DNA of 45,565 nucleotides from an uncultured Pseudomonadota bacterium. GTDB lineage: Bacteria; Pseudomonadota; Gammaproteobacteria; Steroidobacterales; Steroidobacteraceae. The DNA is taken from positions 1 through 45,565 of the forward strand of contig CADEFJ010000015.1 in NCBI GenBank assembly GCA_902826575.1. The letters are read 5' to 3'. Positions 1 through 10,276 of this stretch are shown here, piece by piece. The first letter of the stretch is position 1, and each line of letters begins with the position of its first letter. Position numbers and translations under genes: made by a program. Under the pieces are notes generated by a model that worked only from the letters and a program-made list of their open reading frames with translations, did no database searches and was not told where the DNA came from.

Positions 1-2438
<2,438 letters not shown>

Positions 2439-2481
2439 CATGTTCTCCGCGAGGGGGCGTGTGGACTCAAATCAGCCGGTA

Positions 2482-2487
2482 ATTATA
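2482..2487 (-). promoter_or_regulatory. Candidate -10 element for acnA
   Basis: On the minus strand these bases read TATAAT, a perfect -10 hexamer overlapping the end of the mnmA stop region. It would start transcription about 35 nt before acnA. I see no good -35 at 16-18 nt, so this is only a possible extra promoter for acnA inside the run. Confidence 0.3.
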
Positions 2488-3619
2488 GCCCCTGCTGGCC
2501 TTGCATGCGACCGCTGCAGATCGCAGCGCGGGCGGCCGCCGGCTCGGTCGATTCGATCACCCCGCCGCCGAGGCAGCGCGTGCCCTGGTAAAGCACCGCG
2601 TACTGGCCTGGCGTCACCGCGCGCTGCTCGAGGTCGAATGCGAGCCTCACGCCGCCGCTCTCCAGGGGTGTGACCTCCACGGCCTGGTCTGCCTGGCGAT
2701 AGCGCACCTTTGCCATGGCGCGAAAGCCCGCGGCGGGCATCTGCGTCAGCCAGTGCATCGGCTCGGTGCTGAGGGCCGTTGCCTGCAGCAACGGGTGATC
2801 GTGGCCCTGCACGACGATCAGGGAATTGCGCGCGACATCCTTGTGCGCGACGTACCATGCGCCCCCGTCGTGGCCTGCCTGGCCGCCGATCTCGAGGCCG
2901 CCGCGCTGGCCGAGCGTGTAGAACGCAAGTCCGCGATGCTGGCCGATGCGATCGCCTTGCTGCGTTTCGATGGGCCCCGGCCGTGACACGACATGCTGCG
3001 AGAGGAACTCGCGAAACGGACGCTCGCCGATGAAGCAGATGCCGGTGCTGTCGGGCTTGTCGTATACGGGCAGTCCCGCGCGACGCGCCCGCTCGCGCAC
3101 GTCGTCCTTGTAGAGCCCGCCGACGGGGAAGTCGATCGAGCCGAGCACCCCGGGCTCGATCGAATGCAGGAAATAGGATTGGTCGCGCGCCGGATCGACG
3201 CCCTTGTGCAACTCAACCCCATCCGGGCCGTCACGCAGGCGTGCGTAATGTCCGGTGGCGAAACGCTCGGCCCCGAGTCGGCGAGCATGCTCGAGACAGA
3301 TGCCGAACTTGATCTCGCGGTTGCATGCCACGTCGGGATTCGGCGTGCGTCCGGCCTCAAACTCGGCGAGGAAATGCGCGAATACACGGTCGCGGTACTC
3401 GCGCCTGAAATCGACGCGATGCAGCGCCACGCCGAGCACTTCGGCGACGACCTTCGCATCCTGGAAGTCGCGGGCGGCCGTGCAGTAGCCGTCATCGTCC
3501 TCCCAGTTGCTCATGAACAGGCCCTGCACGTCGTGGCCGTCCTCGAGCAGGCGCAGCGCGGCAACGGCGGAATCGACACCGCCGGAAAGGCCCACGATGG
3601 TTCGGGGACGCGCGCTCAT
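2483..3619 (-). CDS. mnmA: tRNA-specific 2-thiouridylase MnmA
   Basis: Thiolates U34 of tRNA-Lys, -Glu and -Gln using ATP and a sulfur relay (TusE or IscS type). The 378 residues are the usual length. The N-terminal PP-loop SGGVDS is at residues 12-17. The two catalytic cysteines are C99 in NPDVACNREIKF and C195 in STGICFIGERPF, the pair that forms the persulfide/disulfide in this family. The central tRNA-binding region carries GHYARL and DQSYFL, and a C-terminal beta-barrel ends with QYAVLYQG. It lies between nudJ (38-nt gap) and acnA. In E. coli mnmA is also next to nudJ and near purB, with hflD between; no hflD is present here. Confidence 0.98.
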   Translation of the reverse strand: MSARPRTIVGLSGGVDSAVAALRLLEDGHDVQGLFMSNWEDDDGYCTAARDFQDAKVVAEVLGVALHRVDFRREYRDRVFAHFLAEFEAGRTPNPDVACNREIKFGICLEHARRLGAERFATGHYARLRDGPDGVELHKGVDPARDQSYFLHSIEPGVLGSIDFPVGGLYKDDVRERARRAGLPVYDKPDSTGICFIGERPFREFLSQHVVSRPGPIETQQGDRIGQHRGLAFYTLGQRGGLEIGGQAGHDGGAWYVAHKDVARNSLIVVQGHDHPLLQATALSTEPMHWLTQMPAAGFRAMAKVRYRQADQAVEVTPLESGGVRLAFDLEQRAVTPGQYAVLYQGTRCLGGGVIESTEPAAARAAICSGRMQGQQGL

Positions 3620-3657
3620 GCGCGCATTGTACGGCTACCGCAGCGGCGGGTCGCGGC

Positions 3658-4143
3658 TCAGCCGACTTTGACCGCGTGCATGTGCACGGCGGCATTCAGG
3701 TCGAGGTGCGCGATCGCCTCGAGCGGCAGGCGCTGGCCGGCGAGATAGTCATCGATGCAGCGTAGCACCAGCGGGCTGCGCAGCCGCGTGTGCGCCGCCT
3801 CGAGCGCAGCGCGTGTCAGCCAGTGCGTGCCGACGATGCCGCGATCGAGCAGGGCGAGCGGATCGTGGTTCGATACCTCGCCGCTGAAGGCGATGCGCAA
3901 CGTCGACTTGCCGGTGCGCCGATTGCGCCACAGATAGATCCCAAGCACATGGGCCGGCGCGAAGCACCAGGCCGATTCTTCCCGCGTCTCGCGGATCACC
4001 GCCTCGAGCAGCGTCTCGCGATCCTCGACGTGGCCGGCGGGCTGGTTCAGGACCAGCTGGCCGCGGATGTGTTCCTCGACGAGGAGGAAGCGCCCGTCGC
4101 GCTCGACCACGGCGGCAACCGTGACTGCAGGGCGCGCACCCAT
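3658..4143 (-). CDS. nudJ: NUDIX phosphatase NudJ
   Basis: Hydrolyses nucleoside tri- and diphosphates and, in E. coli, hydroxymethylpyrimidine pyrophosphate and thiamine pyrophosphate. The 161 residues begin MGARPAVTVAAVVERDG. The Nudix box spans GHVEDRE to REESAW near residues 37-59 and follows GX5EX7REUXEE, but the penultimate Gly is Ala, a mild deviation with the metal-binding Glu residues intact. The C-terminal signature RSPLVLRCIDDYLAGQRLP closely resembles E. coli NudJ, and the neighbours mnmA and purB match enteric gene order. The start is 1 nt from the stop of the upstream gene, implying coupling; a longer in-frame extension to 4335 overlaps that gene and is unlikely. Confidence 0.92.
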   Translation of the reverse strand: MGARPAVTVAAVVERDGRFLLVEEHIRGQLVLNQPAGHVEDRETLLEAVIRETREESAWCFAPAHVLGIYLWRNRRTGKSTLRIAFSGEVSNHDPLALLDRGIVGTHWLTRAALEAAHTRLRSPLVLRCIDDYLAGQRLPLEAIAHLDLNAAVHMHAVKVG

Positions 4144-4144
4144 G

Positions 4145-4789
4145 TCAGCGCCGCGCGACGCGGTAGCCGAACTCGGGCGCGTGGGTGACCCACTGCGAGT
4201 CGAAATCGGCAAGGTGCATGCGCGCGACGGCGGCGTTGTCGAGATCGGCAATGCCGTCCCACTGCGCGGCGTTGGCGCGATAAAGGATCGCTCGGTCGTC
4301 GGCGATGATGTAGCCGGGATGCGGCTTGGGCGCATCCTCGCCGAGCACGCGGATGTCGATGTAGCTGGTGAGGCGCCGGCTCATGGCAACGAAGCGGTGC
4401 ACGTCGCGGATCATGCGACTGCCGTCGCCAAGCAGCACGCGCACCTTGGCAAAGCTTCGTGCGAGCACGAAGCGCTTGACGATGTCGAGGAAGGGAGTCT
4501 GGTCGTAAAGGTCCGGCTCGAGGTTCGGCGTGTAGATCGACATCAGGCGCTGGGCGCTGCCGGCGACGAGGATCGTCGCCGCGAGCACTTCTTCCTGGGT
4601 CGTCACCACATTGACCTGCGGCGGTCTTTCGAGCGGCGGCAGTTCGAGACGCGGCGCCGGCGTCTGCGAAAGCAGGCTCAACTCGAACTCCCCAGTGCTG
4701 CTCACGTTGCTTTTCCGCAGTCCCGGCGCAGATTGCGCACGAGCCGGATTCTCCGGCAGTCCCCGCCGGCGGCGTGTCGATGCGGTCAC
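4145..4789 (-). CDS. DUF7931-like protein with a PLD-type fold, no HKD motif
   Basis: I do not know its function. The 214-residue protein has a basic, low-complexity N-terminus (about residues 1-60), then a domain with MSIYTPNLEPDLYD, VLLGDGSRMIRDVHRF, a DDRAILYR strand and a terminal LADFDSQWVTHAPEF. This resembles a family I recall as DUF7931, found alone or fused to GNAT acetyltransferases in gammaproteobacteria and distantly like phospholipase D-type domains. I see no HxKxxxxD motif, so phosphodiesterase activity is not expected. The start is a GTG with no obvious Shine-Dalgarno; another GTG at about residue 29 is possible. It sits 50 nt after purB and 1 nt before nudJ, so it is probably cotranscribed with tRNA- and nucleotide-metabolism genes. 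Confidence 0.7.
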   Translation of the reverse strand: MTASTRRRRGLPENPARAQSAPGLRKSNVSSTGEFELSLLSQTPAPRLELPPLERPPQVNVVTTQEEVLAATILVAGSAQRLMSIYTPNLEPDLYDQTPFLDIVKRFVLARSFAKVRVLLGDGSRMIRDVHRFVAMSRRLTSYIDIRVLGEDAPKPHPGYIIADDRAILYRANAAQWDGIADLDNAAVARMHLADFDSQWVTHAPEFGYRVARR

Positions 4790-4839
4790 GTTTTGTGCCG
4801 GCTTTACATAGGCCGGAGCGCGAAAGCGTGCCGTGGTTC

Positions 4840-6216
4840 TCAGTTCGGCGCGCCGCTGCGCGCCGCAAGTTGCGCGGCGAGCCCGACATAGGCGGCCGGC
4901 GTCAGGGCGAGCAGCCGGGCGCGCGCCGCCTCCGGCAGAGGCAAACGGCCAATGAGTTCATGCAGCATTGCTGCATCGATCGGGCGCCCGCGCGTGAACT
5001 CCTTCAGCAGTTCATAGCCGTTCGGGATGCCGTGCGCGCGCAGCACGGTCTGGACCGCCTCGGCGAGTACCTCCCATGCCGCATCGAGGTCGGCAGCGAT
5101 CTTCGCCGGGTTTGCCTCGATCTTGCCGAGGCCGCGACCGAGCGCGTGCCATGCAATCAGCGTATGCGCGAGCGCCACGCCGAGGTTGCGCAGCACGGTC
5201 GAGTCGGTGAGGTCGCGCTGCCAGCGCGACACCGGAAGCTTCTCGGCGAAGTGGCGCAGCAATGCATTGGCGACGCCGAGATTGCCTTCCGCGTTCTCGA
5301 AATCGATCGGGTTGACCTTGTGGGGCATGGTCGAGGAGCCGACTTCACCGGCCACTGCGCGCTGGCGCAGGTAGCCGAGTGAAATGTAACCCCAGCTGTC
5401 CCGGCAGAAATCGAGCACGATGACGTTGATTGCCGCGACCGCATCGCAGTACTCGCCGATCCAGTCGTGCGGCTCGATCTGGGTGGTGTAGGCGTTGTGC
5501 CCGAGGCCGAGTCCAGTCACGAAGCGCGTGTTGAGTGCCTGCCAGTCGAGATCGGGAAGCGCCGCGACATGCGCGTTGTAATTGCCCACCGCGCCGTTCC
5601 ACTTGCCGAGCGCCTCGACGGCAGTGAAGCGCCGGCGCGCACGCTCGAGGCGCGCGACGACATTGGCGAACTCCTTGCCGAGCGTCGTCGGGCTCGCGGT
5701 CTGGCCGTGGGTACGGGCCATCATCGGCAGCGACGCGTACTCGCGCGCGAGCGTGCGCAGGGTCGCAAGCCGCGCATCGATCGCGCCGAGCAGCGTGGTG
5801 CGCGCCGCCTGCAGCAGGCGCGCATAACACACGTTGTTGATGTCCTCCGAGGTGCAGCCGAAATGCACGAGCTCGAGCGCCCGGGGCGTGGCGCCCGCGG
5901 CGGCCAGCGCGTCGCGCACGAAGTACTCGACTGCCTTGACGTCGTGGTTGATGCGCAACTCGATGTGCTTCACCGCCCTTGCCGCGTCGGCATCGGGACT
6001 CGCGGCGAGCGCGGCGGCACGCTCCAGCACCGCGGAACTGACCCCGAGCGCCTGAAACGCCGGAATCTCGGTGACGAGGAAGCGGAACCATTCGGCCTCG
6101 ACGCGGATGCGTTCGCGGATCAGTCCGTGCTCGCTCAGGATCGGACGGAGCGGATCGGCGGCGCTGCGATAGCGGCCGTCCACCGGCGACAGGGCGTCGA
6201 TCCAGTTCTGATCCAT
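4840..6216 (-). CDS. purB: Adenylosuccinate lyase PurB
   Basis: Catalyses two fumarate-releasing steps of purine synthesis: SAICAR to AICAR and adenylosuccinate to AMP. The 458 residues match the E. coli enzyme (456). Visible landmarks are the N-terminal SPVDGRYRS, the TSEDINN loop (about residue 122), the catalytic MARTHGQTASPTTLGKE segment (about 165-181) and the fumarase-superfamily signature SSTMPHKVNPIDFENAEGN (about 293-311). The ATG at 6216 has a weak GGTGA upstream. It is the first gene of the minus-strand run and is divergent from fumC, which belongs to the same superfamily. Confidence 0.98.
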   Translation of the reverse strand: MDQNWIDALSPVDGRYRSAADPLRPILSEHGLIRERIRVEAEWFRFLVTEIPAFQALGVSSAVLERAAALAASPDADAARAVKHIELRINHDVKAVEYFVRDALAAAGATPRALELVHFGCTSEDINNVCYARLLQAARTTLLGAIDARLATLRTLAREYASLPMMARTHGQTASPTTLGKEFANVVARLERARRRFTAVEALGKWNGAVGNYNAHVAALPDLDWQALNTRFVTGLGLGHNAYTTQIEPHDWIGEYCDAVAAINVIVLDFCRDSWGYISLGYLRQRAVAGEVGSSTMPHKVNPIDFENAEGNLGVANALLRHFAEKLPVSRWQRDLTDSTVLRNLGVALAHTLIAWHALGRGLGKIEANPAKIAADLDAAWEVLAEAVQTVLRAHGIPNGYELLKEFTRGRPIDAAMLHELIGRLPLPEAARARLLALTPAAYVGLAAQLAARSGAPN

Positions 6217-6279
6217 GCGTGCGGGTCACCGGGAATGATAGGATTCACATGATAACGCATGCGGCCGCCCGGCCGATGC

Positions 6280-6296
6280 GCGCCGATGGTCGGCGC
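6280..6296. other. Small hairpin in the purB-fumC intergenic region
   Basis: GCGCCGA and TCGGCGC form a perfect 7-bp stem around the loop TGG. It ends 16 nt before the fumC ATG and just ahead of its GGAG. It could be a 5' UTR structure or chance in G+C-rich DNA; no regulator site is recognised. Confidence 0.3.
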
Positions 6297-6312
6297 AGCT
6301 GCGGAGTACCCG

Positions 6313-7716
6313 ATGACTTCTTCTTTTCGAACCGAGCGTGACAGCATGGGTGAGCTGCAGGTCCCGCGCGAGGCCCTGTGGGGCGCGCAGACGCAGCGCG
6401 CCGTGCAGAATTTCCCGATCAGCGGTCTCACGATGCCACGCGAGTTCCTGCGCGCGCTGGGTCTCGTCAAGTCGGCGGCCGCGACTGCCAATGCCGAACT
6501 CGGCCTGCTGCCCGCACCGATCGCGCGCGCGATCGAAGCTGCTGCGGCGGAAGTGGCGGCGGGCAAGCACGATGCGCATTTCCCGATCGATGTCTTCCAG
6601 ACGGGCTCGGGCACGAGTACCAACATGAATGCGAACGAGGTGATCGCCCACCTCGCGAGCCGCGCCTCGGGCGAGGCCGTGCATCCCAACGACCACGTCA
6701 ACATGAGCCAAAGCAGCAATGACGTGATCCCGACCGCAATCCATGTCAGCGCGTCGCTGGCGGTGGCGGAAAGCCTGTCGCCGGCGCTTGCGCACCTGGC
6801 GGCTGTCATCGCCGCCAAGGAGCGCGAGATCGGCGCGATCGTCAAGACGGGCCGGACCCACCTGATGGACGCGATGCCGGTGACGCTCGGCCAGGAACTT
6901 TCCGGATGGCGCACGCAGATCGAGAACGGGCGTGCCCGGATTGCGGCCGGAGCCCCGCGGCTGCATGCGCTCGCACAAGGCGGCACGGCGGTCGGCACGG
7001 GCATCAATGCGCATCCCGACTTCGGCGCGCGCTTCTGCAAGGTGCTCGCCACGATCACCGGGCTGCCCTTCGTGCCGAGCCCGAACTATTTCGAGTCGCT
7101 GTCTTCGCAGGACGCCGCGGTCGAGCTTTCCGGGCAGATGAAGGTCGTCGCGGTGAGCGTGATGAAGATCGCGAACGACCTGCGCTGGATGAACAGCGGG
7201 CCGCTGGCCGGTCTGGCTGAAATCGCGCTGCCCGCGCTGCAACCTGGCAGCAGCATCATGCCGGGCAAGGTGAACCCGGTGGTGCCCGAGGCTGCCGCGA
7301 TGGTCGCCGCGCAGGTCATCGGCAACGACGCCACCATCACCGTCGCGGGCCAGTCCGGCAATTTCCAGCTGAACGTGATGCTGCCGGTGATCGCGCACAA
7401 CCTGCTCGAGAGTGCGCGACTGCTGGCGAACGTGTCGCGCCTGCTCGCGGATGCGGCAATCGCCGGCTTCACCGTGAACCAGCCACAAGTTGCCGCGGCA
7501 CTCGATCGCAATCCGATCCTGGTCACCGCGCTGAATCCGGTGATCGGCTACGAGAAGGGCGCGGCAATCGCCAAGAAGGCATACGCGCGGGGCTTGCCGA
7601 TTCTTGCCGTGGCGACCGAGATGACCGACCTGCCGCGCGAGCAGCTGCAGACACTGCTCGACCCCGCGGAACTCGCCAAGGGCGGCATCAAGGGCGGCAC
7701 GAGCGGCGGGGGTTGA
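6313..7716 (+). CDS. fumC: Class II fumarate hydratase FumC
   Basis: Reversible hydration of fumarate to L-malate in the TCA cycle; iron-independent homotetramer. The 467 residues equal E. coli FumC in length. Motifs in order: TGSGTSTNMNANEV (about 97-110), NDHVNMSQSSNDVIPT (about 132-147), KTGRTHLMDAMPVTLGQE (about 178-195), and the flexible catalytic loop GSSIMPGKVNP starting at residue 312, with the proposed catalytic Ser at 313. I chose ATG 6313 because GGAG lies 6 nt upstream and the product starts MTSSFRTERDSMGE; an in-frame ATG at 6259 would add 18 residues without a ribosome site. It is followed 10 nt later by nudL. Confidence 0.98.
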   Translation: MTSSFRTERDSMGELQVPREALWGAQTQRAVQNFPISGLTMPREFLRALGLVKSAAATANAELGLLPAPIARAIEAAAAEVAAGKHDAHFPIDVFQTGSGTSTNMNANEVIAHLASRASGEAVHPNDHVNMSQSSNDVIPTAIHVSASLAVAESLSPALAHLAAVIAAKEREIGAIVKTGRTHLMDAMPVTLGQELSGWRTQIENGRARIAAGAPRLHALAQGGTAVGTGINAHPDFGARFCKVLATITGLPFVPSPNYFESLSSQDAAVELSGQMKVVAVSVMKIANDLRWMNSGPLAGLAEIALPALQPGSSIMPGKVNPVVPEAAAMVAAQVIGNDATITVAGQSGNFQLNVMLPVIAHNLLESARLLANVSRLLADAAIAGFTVNQPQVAAALDRNPILVTALNPVIGYEKGAAIAKKAYARGLPILAVATEMTDLPREQLQTLLDPAELAKGGIKGGTSGGG

Positions 7717-7726
7717 GCGGCGGGAC

Positions 7727-8386
7727 ATGAGTCCGGATCCCACTGCGATGGTTGATACGGGGCTGCGCGAGCGCATCCTCGCCGGCCTTCGCGGCACGGC
7801 TCCGTCCCCGGGCAGCGCGGATTGGCGGATTGCCGGCGTGCCGCAGGAGCAGGCGACCCGCCTGCGGTCGAGCTTTCCCGCGCAGGCGGTGCCGGCTGCC
7901 GTCCTGATGCCGCTGATCGATCATCCTGGCGGTCTGACCGTGCTGCTGACGCAACGCGCCGAGCAGCTGAAGAACCATGCCGGCCAGGTGAGCTTTCCCG
8001 GTGGGCGCATCGAGCCCTGCGACAACGGACCGCTGGGCGCCGCACTGCGCGAGACGCGTGAAGAGATCGGGCTCGGCGCGGAGCGCGTGCACGTCATCGG
8101 CTACCTGCCCGATCACATCATCATCAGCGGCTATCGGGTCACGCCAGTCGTCGGCCTCGTCGATCCGGGCTTCTCGCTGCAGCTCGATGCCGCCGAGGTG
8201 CGCGCGACATTCGAGGTGCCAATCGAGTTCCTCTTCGATGCGCACAACCATCACTCGCGCCTGCGGCGCATCGGCGACGAAGAGATACCGGTCTACGACA
8301 TTCCCTACGGCGGGCACCACATCTGGGGCGCCACTGCCGGCATGCTGATGACGCTTTACCACCTGGTCACGGGCGGTTCCCGATGA
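7727..8386 (+). CDS. nudL: CoA pyrophosphatase of the NUDIX family (NudL/YeaB type)
   Basis: Predicted to cleave CoA or acyl-CoA to phosphopantetheine and 3',5'-ADP. The 219-residue protein carries the UPF0035 signature just before the Nudix box: LLTQRAEQLKNHAGQVSFPG at about residues 69-88, followed by GGRIEPCD and an ALRETREEIGL helix with the metal-binding glutamates. This long LLTQR..HxGQVxFPGG motif distinguishes the CoA-specific subfamily from MutT. Its last four bases overlap the start of mazG (ATGA), indicating translational coupling of two nucleotide-sanitation enzymes. Confidence 0.93.
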   Translation: MSPDPTAMVDTGLRERILAGLRGTAPSPGSADWRIAGVPQEQATRLRSSFPAQAVPAAVLMPLIDHPGGLTVLLTQRAEQLKNHAGQVSFPGGRIEPCDNGPLGAALRETREEIGLGAERVHVIGYLPDHIIISGYRVTPVVGLVDPGFSLQLDAAEVRATFEVPIEFLFDAHNHHSRLRRIGDEEIPVYDIPYGGHHIWGATAGMLMTLYHLVTGGSR

Positions 8387-9180
8387 GTGGCGCCGAGGCG
8401 GCCATGACCCGCTTGCTCGCCATCATGGCGCAGCTGCGCGCACCGGAGGGCGGCTGTCCCTGGGATCGCGAGCAGAGCTTCGAAACGATCGCGCCCTACA
8501 CGATCGAGGAGGCCTACGAGGTCGCCGATGCCATCGCCAGCGGCAATCCTGCCCGATTACGCAGCGAACTCGGTGACCTGCTGTTCCAGGTGGTCTTCCA
8601 CGCCCGGCTCGCGCAAGAGGAGGGCTGGTTTGCATTCGCCGATGTCGCGGCTGCCATCGCGGACAAGTTGACGAGTCGCCATCCGCATGTGTTTGCCGAT
8701 GCCCGCATCTCGCATGCGACTGAGCAGTCCGCAGCCTGGGAGGCCATGAAAGTGCAGGAGCGGCGCGCGGCGGGCGAGCGCGCCACGCTCGCCGACGTGC
8801 CACTGGCATTGCCCGCGCTGTCGCGCGCTGCCAAGCTCGGCAGGCGCGCGGCGAGTGTCGGCTTCGACTGGCCCGACGCCACCGGGGCGCGCGCCAAAGT
8901 GAGCGAAGAGCTGGGTGAGCTCGATGCCGCGGTCGGCGCGGAAACGACCGCGCGCCAGGCAGAGGAACTCGGCGACTTGCTGTTCGCCATCGTGAACTGG
9001 GCGCGATACCTGCAAATCGACCCGGAGACTGCCCTGCGCAGCGCGAATGCGAAGTTCGAGGTCCGCTTCGCGCGCATGGAGGCGCTCGCGGAGGCGGCCG
9101 GGCAGCCACTGACGGGACTCGACGCGCCGGCCTGGGACCGGTTGTGGGTTGCCGCGAAGCAGGGGGAGAAGGGGCAATGA
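8383..9180 (+). CDS. mazG: Nucleoside triphosphate pyrophosphohydrolase MazG
   Basis: Hydrolyses (d)NTPs, preferably aberrant ones, to NMP and PPi; in E. coli it also limits ppGpp by acting against MazEF. The 265 residues match the E. coli protein (263). The first MazG domain starts LRAPEGGCPWDREQSF and carries the metal-binding EEAYEVADAI and ELGDLLFQVVFHA segments; the second repeats the pattern as EELGELDAAV and EELGDLLFAIVNWARYL. The C-terminus ends with the typical TGLDAPAWDRLWVAAK. The start overlaps nudL by 4 nt. A shorter start at the second Met (residue 8) is possible. Confidence 0.96.
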   Translation: MSGAEAAMTRLLAIMAQLRAPEGGCPWDREQSFETIAPYTIEEAYEVADAIASGNPARLRSELGDLLFQVVFHARLAQEEGWFAFADVAAAIADKLTSRHPHVFADARISHATEQSAAWEAMKVQERRAAGERATLADVPLALPALSRAAKLGRRAASVGFDWPDATGARAKVSEELGELDAAVGAETTARQAEELGDLLFAIVNWARYLQIDPETALRSANAKFEVRFARMEALAEAAGQPLTGLDAPAWDRLWVAAKQGEKGQ

Positions 9181-9187
9181 GCAGCGC

Positions 9188-9220
9188 TTCAGGGCCGGTT
9201 CAGTTGCGCGTCGCTATGCT
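9188..9220 (+). promoter_or_regulatory. Direct-repeat site and -10 of the PepSY-RR-HK operon
   Basis: TTCAG occurs at 9188-9192 and 9199-9203, 11 bp apart start to start, and a -10-like TATGCT follows at 9215-9220, 11 bp after the second half. This matches PhoP-type boxes, where two half-sites on one DNA face replace the -35 just upstream of the -10. The downstream operon encodes a PhoP-like regulator, so autoregulation is the natural inference. Confidence 0.5.
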
Positions 9221-9266
9221 TGCGGCGGATCGTGGCGCCCTACACGGACGAACAGACCGGCCGGCA

Positions 9267-9575
9267 ATGAGACATTTTCTTCTTTCACTCGTATGCGTGC
9301 TCGGCGCTGCGCTGGCCGCCTCCGGCGCCCTGGCCGGCGAGGATCGCCAGGGCCACGAGCGCGGTGGCAGGCAGCGCCAGCAGCAGAACGCGGATTCCGG
9401 CATATCGCTCGACGCGGCGGTCAAGCAGGCCGAGCGCCAGTACAACGCGCGCGTCATACGGGCCGAGACGCGTACTTCCTCGGATGGACGCCGGGTGCAC
9501 GTCCTGCGCCTCCTGTCGGAGGACGGCCGCGTCTGGACCGTGAGGATCGACGCGGCGAGCGGCGCGCAAGGCTAG
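9267..9575 (+). CDS. Small secreted PepSY-domain protein
   Basis: A 102-residue protein with a clear signal peptide (MRHFLLSLVCVLGAALAASG, cleaved near ALAG), a charged Gln/Arg-rich linker, then one PepSY domain: ISLDAAVKQAERQYNARV, a hairpin, and DGRVWTVRIDAASG. PepSY domains are thought to inhibit peptidases or sense envelope conditions. Such a gene commonly precedes response regulator and kinase genes in proteobacteria, as here, where the regulator starts 8 nt downstream; it may modulate the kinase's periplasmic sensor (inference). I chose ATG 9267 because it begins the signal peptide; upstream in-frame ATGs would bury it. No clear Shine-Dalgarno precedes this ATG. Confidence 0.85.
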   Translation: MRHFLLSLVCVLGAALAASGALAGEDRQGHERGGRQRQQQNADSGISLDAAVKQAERQYNARVIRAETRTSSDGRRVHVLRLLSEDGRVWTVRIDAASGAQG

Positions 9576-9583
9576 GGGCTCCG

Positions 9584-10267
9584 ATGCGTATCCTGGTTGT
9601 GGAAGACGAACAGATCCTGCGCGAATCGCTCAAGCGCGAGCTCGCCGCGGCCGGCTTCAGCGTGGATGTCGCAGCAGACGGAGAGGAGGGGCTCTACGCG
9701 GGTCGCGAGTTTCCGGTCGATCTCGCGATCATCGATCTCGGCCTGCCGAAGTTGCCGGGCCTCGACCTGATCCGCACGTTGCGCGCCGAACGGCACACAT
9801 TTCCCATCCTCGTGCTGACTGCGCGCGATCGCTGGCAGGACAAGGTGGCGGGCCTCGACGCCGGCGCCGACGACTATGTCACCAAGCCCTTCCAGTTCGA
9901 GGAAGTCATTGCGCGCGTGCAGGCGCTGCTGCGGCGCGCCGGCGGCTGGGCCAGCCCGGTACTGAGCTGCGGCCCCGTCGTCCTCGACCTGCGCTCGCAG
10001 ACCGTCGCGGTCCACGGCGAGGCGGTGGACCTCACGACGTTCGAGTACCGCCTGCTCGAGCACATGATGATGCGTGCCGGGGATGTGATCTCGAAGGCCG
10101 AACTGACCGAGCGCCTGTACGAGCAGGATTTCGAACGCGACAGCAACACGATCGAAGTGTTCATGGGGCGCCTGCGCCGCAAGCTCGACCCGGACGATAA
10201 GCTGCAGCCGATCGAAACGCTGCGCGGGCGCGGCTATCGTTTCGCTTTGCCGCGCGACCCGAACTGA
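9584..10267 (+). CDS. OmpR/PhoP-family response regulator
   Basis: A 227-residue DNA-binding response regulator. The receiver domain (about 1-118) has the acidic pair VVEDE, the phospho-acceptor Asp51 in IIDLGLP, the Thr in LTARD and the Lys in YVTKPF. The C-terminal winged helix (about 128-222) has TTFEYRLLEHMM, the IEVFMGRLRRKL recognition helix region and the wing RGRGYRF. The sequence resembles PhoP of Pseudomonas and Xanthomonas. AGGGG lies just upstream of the ATG. It is preceded by the PepSY gene and followed 9 nt later by its kinase. A direct-repeat site before the operon suggests autoregulation. I leave out a gene symbol because the signal is unknown. Confidence 0.95.
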   Translation: MRILVVEDEQILRESLKRELAAAGFSVDVAADGEEGLYAGREFPVDLAIIDLGLPKLPGLDLIRTLRAERHTFPILVLTARDRWQDKVAGLDAGADDYVTKPFQFEEVIARVQALLRRAGGWASPVLSCGPVVLDLRSQTVAVHGEAVDLTTFEYRLLEHMMMRAGDVISKAELTERLYEQDFERDSNTIEVFMGRLRRKLDPDDKLQPIETLRGRGYRFALPRDPN

Positions 10268-10276
10268 AAGCCCGCC

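Noticed and set aside
6226-7797. 523-codon minus-strand frame opposite fumC
   Set aside because: Mirrors the codon pattern of fumC, shows no domain and spans the fumC promoter region.
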